A stretch of 24,953 bases of DNA, from positions 1-24,953 of the forward strand of contig CAZCPY010000038.1 of assembly GCA_964499865.1 (NCBI GenBank). Direction: 5' to 3'. The DNA comes from JANOGU01 sp964499865 (GTDB taxonomy: Bacteria; Pseudomonadota; Alphaproteobacteria; Rhodobacterales; Rhodobacteraceae). The translations under genes and the position numbers were made by a program. The notes under the pieces are model-generated. The model searched no databases. It saw only the letters and a program-made list of their open reading frames with translations, and was not told where the DNA came from. Within the stretch, counting starts at the first letter, position 1, and the number at the start of each line of letters is the position of its first letter. Below are positions 1 to 8,668 of this stretch, piece by piece.

Positions 1-608
1 TGCCGCCGCCGCCCGCGGCGCCCGGCCGCGCCCGCAGCGACGCCGCCGCCCGCGCCTTCCTGAAGGGGGCGGGCGCCGAGGATGTGCACATCCCCGACGA
101 GGAGATGGCGGCGACGATGGAGCGCATCGGCGGCGTCTTCCGCCAGGTGATCGAGGGCCTGCGCGACATCCTGATGACGCGCGCCTCGATCAAGGGCGAG
201 TTTCGCATGGAACGCACCCAGATCGGCGCCAAGGGCAACAACCCGCTGAAGTTCGCGCTGTCGGGCGAACATGCGGTCGAGATGATGGTGCGGCCCAAGG
301 CCAAGGGCTACATGGACGGCGAGGCCGCCGCCAAGGAGGCGCTGGACGACATCAAGGCGCATGAGGTCGCCATGGTCACCGGCATGGAGGCGGCGATCCG
401 CGACGTGCTGCGCAGGCTCGACCCCAAGGCGCTGGACGCCAAGGTGCAGGGCGGCGGCGGGATCATGGGCAACCGCAAGGCCAAGCTGTGGGAGGAATAC
501 GAGAAGTTCTATGCCGGCCTGGCCGAACAGGCCGAGAACGACTTTCACGAATTCTTTGCCCGCGAGTTTGCGCGGGCCTATCAGTCGCAGCTTGAAAGAT
601 TGAAGTGA
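1..608 (+). CDS. tagH: T6SS FHA-domain protein TagH/ImpI, C-terminal part (5' truncated)
   Basis: The frame is open from base 3 to the TGA at 606-608, so this is the 3' end of a longer gene starting before the window. The visible part begins with a Pro/Ala-rich linker, then a helical domain containing a FLKGAG motif, a GLRDILMTRASIKGEFR stretch, a GNNPLKF motif and a C-terminal acidic/aromatic helix ending in YQSQLERLK. These match the conserved C-terminal domain of T6SS FHA proteins (TagH/ImpI). The N-terminal FHA domain that would bind phosphothreonine is outside the window, so it is inferred. In threonine-phosphorylation-controlled T6SS, Fha is the substrate of PpkA and is reset by PppA; a pppA gene is present downstream. 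tssK follows after 64 nt on the same strand. The only start codon seen in the visible part is an internal GTG at 84, which is not a credible start because homologous sequence continues upstream of it. Confidence 0.85.
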   Translation, partial: PPPPAAPGRARSDAAARAFLKGAGAEDVHIPDEEMAATMERIGGVFRQVIEGLRDILMTRASIKGEFRMERTQIGAKGNNPLKFALSGEHAVEMMVRPKAKGYMDGEAAAKEALDDIKAHEVAMVTGMEAAIRDVLRRLDPKALDAKVQGGGGIMGNRKAKLWEEYEKFYAGLAEQAENDFHEFFAREFARAYQSQLERLK

Positions 609-672
609 CAGACGCTTACGCCGCGTTTAGGTTCGCCGCCGGGGTGCGGTGCAAGGGGCGCCGGGGGTAGCG

Positions 673-2013
673 ATGTCCTGGGAAAGCAAGGTGCTTTGGA
701 CAGAGGGGCTGTTTCTTCAGCCCCACCACTTCCAGCAGGCCGACCGCTATGCCGAAACGCTGGTGACCGGCCTTGCGCGGCGCGTGGTGCCCTATGCCTG
801 GGGCCTGAACGAGCTCGACATCAACGAGGAAGTGCTCAAGTTCGGGCAGTTCGCGATCAAGGGCGCGGCCGGGCTGACGCCGGACGGCACGGTGTTCCGC
901 GTGCCGCAGGCCGAGGACCATCCGCCCGCGCTGGAGGTGCCGGACGGCGTCAAGGACTGCATCGTCTACCTGTCGGTGCCCGCGCGGCGCCGCGGGGCGC
1001 TGGACATCGATCCTTCGGGCGCCGAAAAGTCGGCCGCCCGCTTTCGCGCTGCCGAGGTCGAGGTCACCGACGTGACCGGCGAGGCGCGCAAGCCCGTGAT
1101 CCTGTCGGTCGGCAAGCTGCGCCTTCAGTTCGCGCTGCAGATCGACGACCTGGCCGACCGGCTGGTGATCCCCATCGCGCGCATCATCGAAAAGCGCCCC
1201 GATGGCGAGGTTTTGCTGGACAAGGCCTTCATGCCGACCTGCGTCGACGTGCGGGCCGCCCCGCCGCTGCAAAGCTTCATGCGCGAGATCGACGGCCTTC
1301 TGGCGCACCGGATGAAGGCGCTGGCCGGGCGGCTGTCGGAAACCGGTGCGTCCAAGGGCGTGGCAGAGATTTCGGACTTTCTTCTGCTGATGCTGGTCAA
1401 CCGGATGAGCCCGGTGTTCCGCCACCTGATCCAGTGCGAGAACATCCACCCGATCCACATCTTCCAGGCCTGCGTGGCGCTGGGGGGCGAGCTTGCGACC
1501 TTCATGGCGTCCGAAAAGATGCCGCCCGAATTTCCGCCCTACCAGCACGACAACCTGACCGGCACCTTCGCCCCGGTGATCCGCCTGCTGCGGCAGTACC
1601 TGTCGTCGGTGCTGGAACAGACGGCGGTGTCGATCGCGCTCGAGGCGCGCAAGTACGGCATCTCGGTCGGCATCATCGCCGACCGCAAGCTGGTCTCGAC
1701 CGCCAGCTTCGTGCTTGCCGTGCGCGGCGACGTGCCGCCGGAAAACGTGCGGCGCCACTTCCCCGGCCAGGCCAAGATCGGCCCGGTCGAGGAGATCAGG
1801 CAGCTGGTCAACTCGGCGCTGCCCGGCATCACCATGCGCCCGCTGCCGGTCGCGCCGCGGCAGATCCCCTATCACGCGGGCGTGGTCTATTTTGAGCTTG
1901 ACCGCGATAGCCCCTACTGGCGCAAAATGACCACGTCGGGCGGCATCGCCGTCCATGTCTCGGGCGATTTCCCGGGCCTGATCATGGAGCTTTGGGCGAT
2001 CCGGGTGGGCTGA
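673..2013 (+). CDS. tssK: T6SS baseplate subunit TssK (ImpJ/VasE)
   Basis: A 446-residue protein, the usual TssK length. It opens with KVLWTEGLFLQPHHFQQADRY, the hallmark N-terminus of the family. TssK is a trimeric adaptor that links the T6SS baseplate to the TssJLM membrane complex. The ATG at 673 is chosen over an in-frame GTG at 649 because family members begin a few residues before KVxWxEG and because a G-rich stretch lies about 6 nt before this ATG. The C-terminal part (IPYHAGVVYFELD, then the FPGLIMELWAIR end) is also family-like. It sits between tagH and tssL; the gap to tssL is 21 nt, so co-translation on one mRNA is likely. No odd features seen. Confidence 0.95.
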   Translation: MSWESKVLWTEGLFLQPHHFQQADRYAETLVTGLARRVVPYAWGLNELDINEEVLKFGQFAIKGAAGLTPDGTVFRVPQAEDHPPALEVPDGVKDCIVYLSVPARRRGALDIDPSGAEKSAARFRAAEVEVTDVTGEARKPVILSVGKLRLQFALQIDDLADRLVIPIARIIEKRPDGEVLLDKAFMPTCVDVRAAPPLQSFMREIDGLLAHRMKALAGRLSETGASKGVAEISDFLLLMLVNRMSPVFRHLIQCENIHPIHIFQACVALGGELATFMASEKMPPEFPPYQHDNLTGTFAPVIRLLRQYLSSVLEQTAVSIALEARKYGISVGIIADRKLVSTASFVLAVRGDVPPENVRRHFPGQAKIGPVEEIRQLVNSALPGITMRPLPVAPRQIPYHAGVVYFELDRDSPYWRKMTTSGGIAVHVSGDFPGLIMELWAIRVG

Positions 2014-2034
2014 GGCGGCGACAGGACAGGTGCG

Positions 2035-3489
2035 ATGGCTGGACACGACCCCTTTGCCGAACCGGACGACAGCGAACGCACGGTGATCCGCCCCAATCCG
2101 GCGGGCCGCCGGGCCGCTGCCGGGGCCGCTCCGGCGGGCGTGCCCGCCTATGCCGCCCCGCAGGCCGCCGCACCCGCGGGCTATGGCGTGCCGCAGCGCG
2201 AGGCGCCGGCGCCCGCGGCCCCGTCGGGCGGGGGCGAGGGCAAGGCGGGGGAATCGCCCATCGCGCTGGCGATGACGGGCATGAACCGGCTGAACGCCAC
2301 CGCGGCCACGCTGTTCGCCCTGGTCAGCCGCATCCGCAACCGCGCCCAGCATGTGGACCCCGAGGCCCTGCGCCGCAACGTCGTGGCCGAGGTGCGCAGT
2401 TTCGAAAGCCGCGCGATCTCGGCCGGGGTGGACCCCCAGCAGGTGAAGGTCGCGCGCTATGCGATCTGCGCCACCATCGACGACGTGGTGCTGAACACCC
2501 CCTGGGGCGAACAGTCGTCCTGGGGCATGCAGTCGATGGTCGGCACCTTCCACAAGGAAACGGTGGGCGGCGACCGGTTCTACGACGTGCTGGCGCGGCT
2601 GGAGAAAGACCCGCCCAACAACATCGAGCTGCTCGAGTTCATGTACATGTGCCTGTCGCTCGGCTTCGACGGGCGCTTGCGCGTGGAGGCGGGCGGCGTC
2701 GACAAGCACATGCAGGTCCGCAACGGCCTGGCGCGCATCATCCGGGCGCAGCGCGGAGCGGTGGAACAGGACCTGTCGCCGCGCTGGCGCGGGGTTGAAA
2801 AGCCGCATCGCGCGCTGTCGGCGTGGAAGCCGGTCTACATCGCGCTGGCCACCACGGCCACCGTCCTGGCGCTGATGTTCGCCACGCTGACCTACCTGCT
2901 GGGCAACAATTCCGACCGGGTGATCGGCGCGCTGGCGACGCTGAACTCGACCGTCCCGCCGGTGCTGGACCGCCCCGCCCCGCCGCCCCCGCCGCCGCCA
3001 CCCCCGCCGCCCGAGGCGCCGCCCGACCAGGCCGAGCTGATCGCCGGCTTCCTCGAGCCCGAGATCGCCGACGGCCTCGTCAAGGTCTTTCAGACCGCGA
3101 CCACGATCACCGTGCGGGTCAAGGGTGTCGGCATGTTCGCCTCGGGTTCCGACCAGTTGTCCGAGGGCTATCCCGAACGCATCGACCGGCTGGCCAAGGC
3201 GCTGAAGGACCAGCCCGGCAAACTGCTGATCGTCGGGCATTCCGACAACGTGCCGATCAAGTCGCGGCGGTTCAAGTCGAACATGGCGCTGTCGCTGGCG
3301 CGGGCCGAGACGGTGAAGAACCAGATGGCGGCGATCCTGGGCGAGGACCGGCTGTCGGCCGAGGGCCGCGCCGATGCGGAACCCGTCTGCAACGACGGGT
3401 CGGCGGCCTGCGAGGAGCGCAACAACTCGCGCGAGGGCCGCGACGAGAACCGGCGGATCGAGATCATCCTGCTGAAAGCGGAGAGCTGA
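2035..3489 (+). CDS. tssL: T6SS membrane protein TssL (DotU) with C-terminal OmpA-like domain
   Basis: 484 residues, the long form of TssL. Order: Ala/Pro-rich cytoplasmic tail (about 1-75), DotU domain (about 78-255, with the DDVVLNTPWG and WGMQSMVGTFHKE motifs around 149-175), one membrane helix (about 266-289), a 13-proline-rich linker (about 314-330), then an OmpA-like peptidoglycan-binding domain (about 355-480) with GHSDNVPI at 401-408 and a terminal NRRIEIILL strand. TssL partners TssM and TssJ in the inner-membrane complex; the fused OmpA-like domain is expected to anchor the complex to the cell wall, as in other extended TssL proteins. Two cysteines (452 and 459) fall in the loop before the last OmpA helix and could form a disulfide in the periplasm. 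The ATG at 2035 follows an AGGACAGG stretch. tssM starts 4 nt after the stop. Confidence 0.95.
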   Translation: MAGHDPFAEPDDSERTVIRPNPAGRRAAAGAAPAGVPAYAAPQAAAPAGYGVPQREAPAPAAPSGGGEGKAGESPIALAMTGMNRLNATAATLFALVSRIRNRAQHVDPEALRRNVVAEVRSFESRAISAGVDPQQVKVARYAICATIDDVVLNTPWGEQSSWGMQSMVGTFHKETVGGDRFYDVLARLEKDPPNNIELLEFMYMCLSLGFDGRLRVEAGGVDKHMQVRNGLARIIRAQRGAVEQDLSPRWRGVEKPHRALSAWKPVYIALATTATVLALMFATLTYLLGNNSDRVIGALATLNSTVPPVLDRPAPPPPPPPPPPPEAPPDQAELIAGFLEPEIADGLVKVFQTATTITVRVKGVGMFASGSDQLSEGYPERIDRLAKALKDQPGKLLIVGHSDNVPIKSRRFKSNMALSLARAETVKNQMAAILGEDRLSAEGRADAEPVCNDGSAACEERNNSREGRDENRRIEIILLKAES

Positions 3490-3493
3490 GGCC

Positions 3494-6400
3494 ATGCTGC
3501 GCCGCTATGTCGTCTATCCTTTGATGCGCAGCACCATCGGGGTGATGTTCCTCGTCACGCTGATCCTGTGCGGCCTGATCCTGTGGTTCGGCGAATTCGT
3601 CGGCTGGGGCGACGTTCGCCCCATGGACACGCTGCTGGACAAGCTGTTCTGGGTCGGTGTGCTGCTGGGCTTCTGGCTGTTCGTCACCATCATCATCCTT
3701 CTGGTGCGCTGGCGCCGCAACCGGAAGATGACGGACGACATCGTCGCCTCGACCGGCGACCCCGACGAGGGCGATGCGGTCAGCGCCGAACTGGAGGAGA
3801 TGAGGGCCAAGCTCAAGACCGCGCTGACCAACCTGCGCAAGTCCAAGCTGGGCAGCCGCAGCCTGTACGAACTGCCCTGGTACATCATCGTGGGCCCGCC
3901 CGGCGCGGGCAAGACGACGGCCATCGTCAATTCCGGGCTGAAGTTCCCGTTGCTGGACGAGGGCGGCGACGCGGCGTCCATCGGCGGCGTGGGGGGCACG
4001 CGCAACTGCGACTGGTGGTTCACCGACAACGCCGTGCTGATCGACACCGCGGGCCGCTACACCACGCAGGAAAGCGACGCCGACAGCGACAACCGCGGCT
4101 GGCTTGGGTTCCTCGCGCTGCTCAAGAAATACCGCAAGCGCCAGCCGATCAACGGCGCGGTGATCGCCATTTCGCTGTCCGACCTGTCGATGACCGACGA
4201 GGTGACGCAGGCCGCCCATGCCAAGGCGATCCGCCGCCGCCTGCACGAGCTGCGCGACAAGCTGGGCGTGCGGTTCCCGGTCTATGTGATGTTCACCAAG
4301 GCCGACCTGATCGCGGGCTTTGCCGAGTTCTTCGACAACCTCGGCAAGGAGGCGCGCGAACAGGTCTGGGGGTTCACCCTGCCGCTCGACAAGGCCAAGA
4401 GCAACGTCTCGCCCATCGCGGCCTTCGACGACGAGTTCTCGGCGCTGGTCACGCAGCTTAACGCGCAGTCGCTGGAACGGATGCAGCAGGAAATCGACCA
4501 CCAGCGCCGCAGCCTGATCGCGGGTTTCCCCGGACATGTGGCGTCGGTCCGGCAGGTGGCGCGGGATTTCCTGGCCGAGGTGTTCCAGGACAACAAGTTC
4601 GAGCACCGCCACATGCTGCGCGGGGTCTATTTCGCCTCGGGCACGCAGGAAGGCACGCCGATCGACCGGCTGATGATGGGCATGGCCCGCACCTTCGGCA
4701 TCGGCCGGCAGGCCATCGGATCGGGCCGCGGCACGGGGCGGTCGTTCTTCCTGACACGGCTGTTCGAGCAGGTGATCTTCAAGGAGGCGGGCCTCGTCTC
4801 GGCCGACGACAAGGTGGAACGCCGCTACAAGCGCATCCGCTGGGCCGCGATCGCCTCGACGATCCTGGTCGCCGTCGGGGCGGGTGCGCTGTGGACACGC
4901 AGCTTCCTGGGCAACCAGGCGATGATCGCCGAGGCGTCCGAGAAGATTGCCGCCTACCAGACCGCCATCGCGCAGGTGCCGCAAAGCCCGGTGGGCGATA
5001 CCGACATCGCCGCGACGCTGCCGTCGCTGGCGATCCTGCGCAGCCTTCCCGCCAACCCGCTGGCGGGCGAGGTCGCGGTGCCGGGAGAGCTGACCTGGGG
5101 CCTGTATCAGGGCCGCCTGATCGGGTCGAACGCGGCCATGAGCTATCGCGCCGGCCTGAACCAGCACTTCCTGCCGCGGCTGCTTTTGCGGCTGGAAAAC
5201 CAGATCCAGTCGTCGATGAACGAACCCGACGTTCTTTACGAGGCGCTGAAGGTCTATCTGATGCTGGGCCAGCAGGGTCCGATGAACGCCGACCTGGTCA
5301 AGGAATGGATGGGGCTGGACTGGAACGTGTCGTTCCCCGGCCCCGCCAACGAGCCCCTGCGGGCCGAGATGTCGGCGCACCTCGAGGCGCTGCTGAGCCA
5401 GCCGATCACCGCCATCCAGCTGAACGGCCCGCTGATCGAGCAGGCGCAGCGCGTGCTGGCCGACACGCCGATGGCGCAGCGCATCTATGCGTCGATCATC
5501 AACTCGCCCGACGCCCTGGCGATCCCGGAATGGCGCATCACCGATGTGGCGGGCCCCTCGGCGCCGCGGGTGCTGGTGCGCACCTCGGGCAAGGCGCTGT
5601 CGGACGGGATCGAGGGCATCTACACCTACAAGGGCTTCAACGAGGTCTTCCTTGCCGAGGCCCTGGGCGTGGCGCAGCGCATCTCGTCGGAAAGCTGGGT
5701 GCTGGGGCCGACGGCGGCCTCGGAACAGTCGGAAACCGCGCTTGTCGCCACCGCGCGCGACGTGCTGGACCTGTATTACAACGATTACATCTCGCGCTAT
5801 GACGGGATCATGGCCGACGTGGACATCGTGCCGCTGCAATCGGTGCAGCACGCGGCCGAGGTGACGAACATCCTGTCGGGTCCGACATCGCCCATCGTCA
5901 ACCTGCTGAACGCGATTGCCGCAGAGACGCGCCTGACCGAGGACCGCACCGCGCTGGTCGATGCCGTGGCGGGCGAAGGGCTGCAGGAAATCGCGGCCAT
6001 CGAACTGCGGTCGGCGGTGTCGGTGCAGGTGCAGGCCTTCGTCGCCGCGCTGACCGAGGCCGCCGCGCCGGGCGCCCCGCCGCCCAAACCGCCGGGCGCC
6101 TTCGTGGAAGAGCGGTTCAAGTGGCTGAACGACATGGTCTTCCGCCCCGAAGGCCAGGCTTCGCAGCTGGATGAACTGGTCAACATCCTGGTCGCGGTCA
6201 ACCGCGAGATGGCCAAGCAGGGCTTTACCGGCACGGCGACGATTTCCGACGTCACGGAAGAGAATCCGATCTTCCAGTTGACGCTGTTTTCGCAGCGCTA
6301 CAGCGAAGGCCCGATCAAGCGCTGGGTCAGCCAGGTCTCCTCGGGTGCCTCGGGCATCACCGCCGACGGCACCCGGGCGCAGCTGAACGCCAAATGGACC

Positions 6401-7069
6401 AGCGCCGTGCTGCCGGTCTGCGAGCAGCTCATCGACGGCCGCTATCCCTTCAACCGCCGCGCCAAGGAAGAGGTGGGCATGGCCGACTTTGCCCGCTTCT
6501 TTGCCCCGGGCGGGGTGATCGACGCCTTTTTCAACGAGAACATGGCCAAGTTCGTCGACACTCAGGCCCGCCCCTGGGCCTGGAAGAAGGTGAACGACGC
6601 CGACCTTGGGATTTCGGACGCCGTGCTTGAACAGTTCCAGCTGGCGGCCGAGATCCGCACGGCCTTCTTCCCCGAGGGCCCTTCGCCCAAGGCCGCCTTC
6701 TCGATCACGCCGGACGCTTTGGACCCCTCGGCGACCTTGATGACGCTGGACATCGACGGCACCTCGGTCGTCTACAACCAGGGCGAGGCGCCGACGCCTG
6801 CCGGGGTGGAATGGCCGGGGGCTGCAGGCTTTGCGCGCATCACCATCGAGCCTGCGGTCGACGGCACCGAGAATTCTCTGCGCCGTGACGGGTCCTGGGC
6901 CTGGTTCCGCCTGCTCGACAGCGCCGAGGTGCGCAGCGCGGCGGGGGGCAAGCGGCTGACCTGGCGCGTGGGCGGGCGGCTGGCGTTGTTCGTGATGAAG
7001 TCGAACTCGGCCATCGACCCCTATGCGCTGGCCGCGCTGACCAAGTTCTCCTGTCCGAAGTCGTTCTGA
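3494..7069 (+). CDS. tssM: T6SS inner-membrane core protein TssM (IcmF)
   Basis: 1191 residues, normal for TssM. Two N-terminal membrane helices (about 13-33 and 52-72), then a cytoplasmic NTPase-like domain with Walker A GPPGAGKT at 134-141, DTAGR at 184-188 and TKAD at 268-271. A third membrane helix (about 450-467) leads into a large periplasmic part carrying the IcmF-related and C-terminal DUF1215-type regions. TssM bridges the inner membrane and the outer-membrane lipoprotein TssJ. The intact Walker A suggests nucleotide binding, which is variable in the family. A Pro-rich stretch near residue 860 (APPPKPPG) looks like an interdomain linker. The start lies just after the tssL stop, preceded by a GAGAG/TGAGG ribosome-binding stretch. 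The stop overlaps the tagF start by one base (TGATG), which implies translational coupling. Confidence 0.96.
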   Translation: MLRRYVVYPLMRSTIGVMFLVTLILCGLILWFGEFVGWGDVRPMDTLLDKLFWVGVLLGFWLFVTIIILLVRWRRNRKMTDDIVASTGDPDEGDAVSAELEEMRAKLKTALTNLRKSKLGSRSLYELPWYIIVGPPGAGKTTAIVNSGLKFPLLDEGGDAASIGGVGGTRNCDWWFTDNAVLIDTAGRYTTQESDADSDNRGWLGFLALLKKYRKRQPINGAVIAISLSDLSMTDEVTQAAHAKAIRRRLHELRDKLGVRFPVYVMFTKADLIAGFAEFFDNLGKEAREQVWGFTLPLDKAKSNVSPIAAFDDEFSALVTQLNAQSLERMQQEIDHQRRSLIAGFPGHVASVRQVARDFLAEVFQDNKFEHRHMLRGVYFASGTQEGTPIDRLMMGMARTFGIGRQAIGSGRGTGRSFFLTRLFEQVIFKEAGLVSADDKVERRYKRIRWAAIASTILVAVGAGALWTRSFLGNQAMIAEASEKIAAYQTAIAQVPQSPVGDTDIAATLPSLAILRSLPANPLAGEVAVPGELTWGLYQGRLIGSNAAMSYRAGLNQHFLPRLLLRLENQIQSSMNEPDVLYEALKVYLMLGQQGPMNADLVKEWMGLDWNVSFPGPANEPLRAEMSAHLEALLSQPITAIQLNGPLIEQAQRVLADTPMAQRIYASIINSPDALAIPEWRITDVAGPSAPRVLVRTSGKALSDGIEGIYTYKGFNEVFLAEALGVAQRISSESWVLGPTAASEQSETALVATARDVLDLYYNDYISRYDGIMADVDIVPLQSVQHAAEVTNILSGPTSPIVNLLNAIAAETRLTEDRTALVDAVAGEGLQEIAAIELRSAVSVQVQAFVAALTEAAAPGAPPPKPPGAFVEERFKWLNDMVFRPEGQASQLDELVNILVAVNREMAKQGFTGTATISDVTEENPIFQLTLFSQRYSEGPIKRWVSQVSSGASGITADGTRAQLNAKWTSAVLPVCEQLIDGRYPFNRRAKEEVGMADFARFFAPGGVIDAFFNENMAKFVDTQARPWAWKKVNDADLGISDAVLEQFQLAAEIRTAFFPEGPSPKAAFSITPDALDPSATLMTLDIDGTSVVYNQGEAPTPAGVEWPGAAGFARITIEPAVDGTENSLRRDGSWAWFRLLDSAEVRSAAGGKRLTWRVGGRLALFVMKSNSAIDPYALAALTKFSCPKSF

Positions 7070-7761
7070 TGGCGGGGAAATTCGGCGCCTTCGGCAAGTT
7101 TCCGGCCCTCGGGGACTTCTTCCGCATGGACCTTCCCGGCGGGTTCGTCGATCCTTGGGACCGCTGGCTGCAGGACTCGATCCTGGCCGGCAAGGCGGCG
7201 CTGGGGGACCGCTGGCAGGACCTGTATTTCTCGGCCCCGATCTGGCGTTTCACGCTGGCGCCCGGGATCGTGGGGGCGGCGGCGATGACCGGGGTGATGA
7301 TGATGTCGGTCGACCGCGTGGGCCGCCAGTTCCCGCTGACGCTGGCCGCACCGCTGGCCGACGGCGCCGCCCCCGTGCTTGACCACCTGCTGGCCGCGCC
7401 GCTGTTCTACGAGCTTGAGGGCGTGGCACTGGCGGCGCTGGAGGACGGGGCGACCAAGGAGGCGATGGCCGAACGGCTGGGCGCCCTGGCCGCCGGGGGC
7501 GAGACGCCGCAGGTGCGGCGCCTCGATGCCACGGGCGGCATCGTCTTTCACGGCGGCGATCCCGCCCGCCTGCCCGCCGAGGTGGCCGCCGACGCGCTGT
7601 CGCAGCGGTTCCGCAAGCCGTCGCTCTGGTCGGCCGACCTGCAGACCGGCACGCGCCTGATGCTGTGCGAAGGGCTGCCCGCAGGCGGACAGGTGCTGGC
7701 GCTGTTCGACCTCGAGGCGCCGCTGTGGCAGCCGCAGGACACGGAGCCGGCCGAGGCATGA
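7069..7761 (+). CDS. tagF: T6SS-associated protein TagF (ImpM)
   Basis: 230 residues, starting GKFGAFGKFPALGDFF after the initial Met-Ala, the diagnostic GKxPxxGDF signature of TagF/ImpM. The following WDRWLQDSI and PIWRFTLAPG stretches are also typical. TagF is a cytoplasmic post-translational repressor of T6SS assembly that acts alongside, or independently of, the PpkA/PppA phosphorylation switch. In Agrobacterium tagF and pppA are fused in one polypeptide; here they are separate but overlap by 4 nt (ATGA at 7758-7761), which keeps them stoichiometrically linked. The ATG at 7069 overlaps the tssM stop. Confidence 0.93.
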   Translation: MAGKFGAFGKFPALGDFFRMDLPGGFVDPWDRWLQDSILAGKAALGDRWQDLYFSAPIWRFTLAPGIVGAAAMTGVMMMSVDRVGRQFPLTLAAPLADGAAPVLDHLLAAPLFYELEGVALAALEDGATKEAMAERLGALAAGGETPQVRRLDATGGIVFHGGDPARLPAEVAADALSQRFRKPSLWSADLQTGTRLMLCEGLPAGGQVLALFDLEAPLWQPQDTEPAEA

Positions 7762-8483
7762 CGCTGTATCCCGTCCGCTTCACGGCCGTGACCCATGTCG
7801 GCAAGGTGCGCAAGATCAACGAGGATTCGATCCTGTCGCTGCCGGATCAGCGGATCTGGGTGGTGGCCGACGGCATGGGCGGTCACGAGGCGGGGGACTT
7901 CGCCAGCCAGACCATCGTCGACACCATCGCGATGATCCCGCCCGACCTGCCGCCGGCCGACCTGATGCGGGCCCTGCGCCAGACGATCCTGAAGGCCCAC
8001 GAGCGCATCCATGTGGCCTCGACCACCAAGTATCACTCCACCGTCGGCGCCACGGTGGTGGCGCTGATCCTGACGGACACGCATTTCGTGGCCTTCTGGG
8101 CGGGCGACAGCCGCCTGTATCGGCTGCGCGACGGCGAGATCGAGATGCTGACGACCGACCATTCGGTCGTGGGCGAATTCGTCCTGGCGGGCGAGATGAC
8201 CTGGGACGAGGCCGAACATCACCCCCATTCGAACGCCATCACCCGCGCCGTGGGGGTGGGCGAGGAGCTGGACCTCGACAAGATCAGGGGCGAGGTGGCG
8301 CCGGGCGACCGGTTCCTGCTGTGTTCGGACGGGCTGACGAAATACGCCAACTTCGCCACGCTGAAGCGGATGCTGGCCGAGACGCCGATCGAGACGGTGG
8401 GCGAAAAGCTGCTGAATTTCGCGCTGGACAGCGGCGGGGGCGACAACATCTCGATCATCGTCGTGGATGTGCCGCCCGCCTGA
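7758..8483 (+). CDS. pppA: PP2C-family Ser/Thr phosphatase PppA (T6SS regulator)
   Basis: 241 residues with all the visible PP2C/PPM metal-site motifs: RKINEDS (18-24), VVADGMGGHEAG (35-46, metal ligand Asp38), GDSRLYR (116-122), CSDGLT (189-194) and GDNIS (228-232). All key acidic residues are kept, so it should be an active Mn/Mg-dependent phosphatase. No signal peptide or membrane segment; it should act in the cytosol. In T6SS loci PppA removes phosphate from Fha and so turns off secretion promoted by the kinase PpkA. The start ATG at 7758 overlaps the tagF stop; an in-frame start further upstream at 7665 would lie inside tagF and is rejected. It is the last gene of the T6SS operon in this direction; the next gene converges on it. 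Confidence 0.93.
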   Translation: MTLYPVRFTAVTHVGKVRKINEDSILSLPDQRIWVVADGMGGHEAGDFASQTIVDTIAMIPPDLPPADLMRALRQTILKAHERIHVASTTKYHSTVGATVVALILTDTHFVAFWAGDSRLYRLRDGEIEMLTTDHSVVGEFVLAGEMTWDEAEHHPHSNAITRAVGVGEELDLDKIRGEVAPGDRFLLCSDGLTKYANFATLKRMLAETPIETVGEKLLNFALDSGGGDNISIIVVDVPPA

Positions 8484-8524
8484 CGCGGGGCCAGGCCTCG
8501 CGCACCCTGGGCCGACGGAGTGCT

Positions 8525-8620
8525 TCCCTCCCCCCCTCGTGGGGGAGGGAGAGGGTGGGGGGCGCCCGGCCGGTCGCGGGGGCCCCCCTCCCCCATCCCC
8601 TCCCCACGAGGGGGAGGGGA
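8525..8620. repeat. G/C-rich nested inverted repeat between convergent genes; possible bidirectional terminator
   Basis: Two imperfect complementary arms (about 8525-8566 and 8581-8620) flank a 14-nt centre. Each arm is itself a small palindrome around CTCGTGGGGGAGG or its complement. The whole unit can fold into one long stem or two smaller ones. It fills most of the 185-nt gap between the convergent stops of pppA (8483) and the aldehyde dehydrogenase gene (8669), the usual place for a two-way terminator. Elements of this composition are common as dispersed repeats in alphaproteobacterial genomes (general knowledge), and a shortened relative is present near 16320. No U-tract follows, so the terminator role is inferred. 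Confidence 0.75.
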
Positions 8621-8668
8621 GGCGCCAGAGGTCGTGGGGCCGTTTCTTCCCGGGGCCGCAGTCCCGCC

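Noticed and set aside
649..672. Upstream GTG start for tssK
   Set aside because: The family N-terminus begins at the ATG at 673, which has a better-placed G-rich stretch.
616..5851. Very long minus-strand open frames opposite tssK-tssL-tssM (959 and 795 residues)
   Set aside because: Compositional shadows of high-G+C genes: Arg/His/Gln-rich translations without family motifs, while the plus strand has clear T6SS proteins.
8525..8620. The G/C repeat as a CRISPR or an RNA gene
   Set aside because: Only a single inverted unit, no spacers, and no promoter or conserved RNA fold that I recognise.
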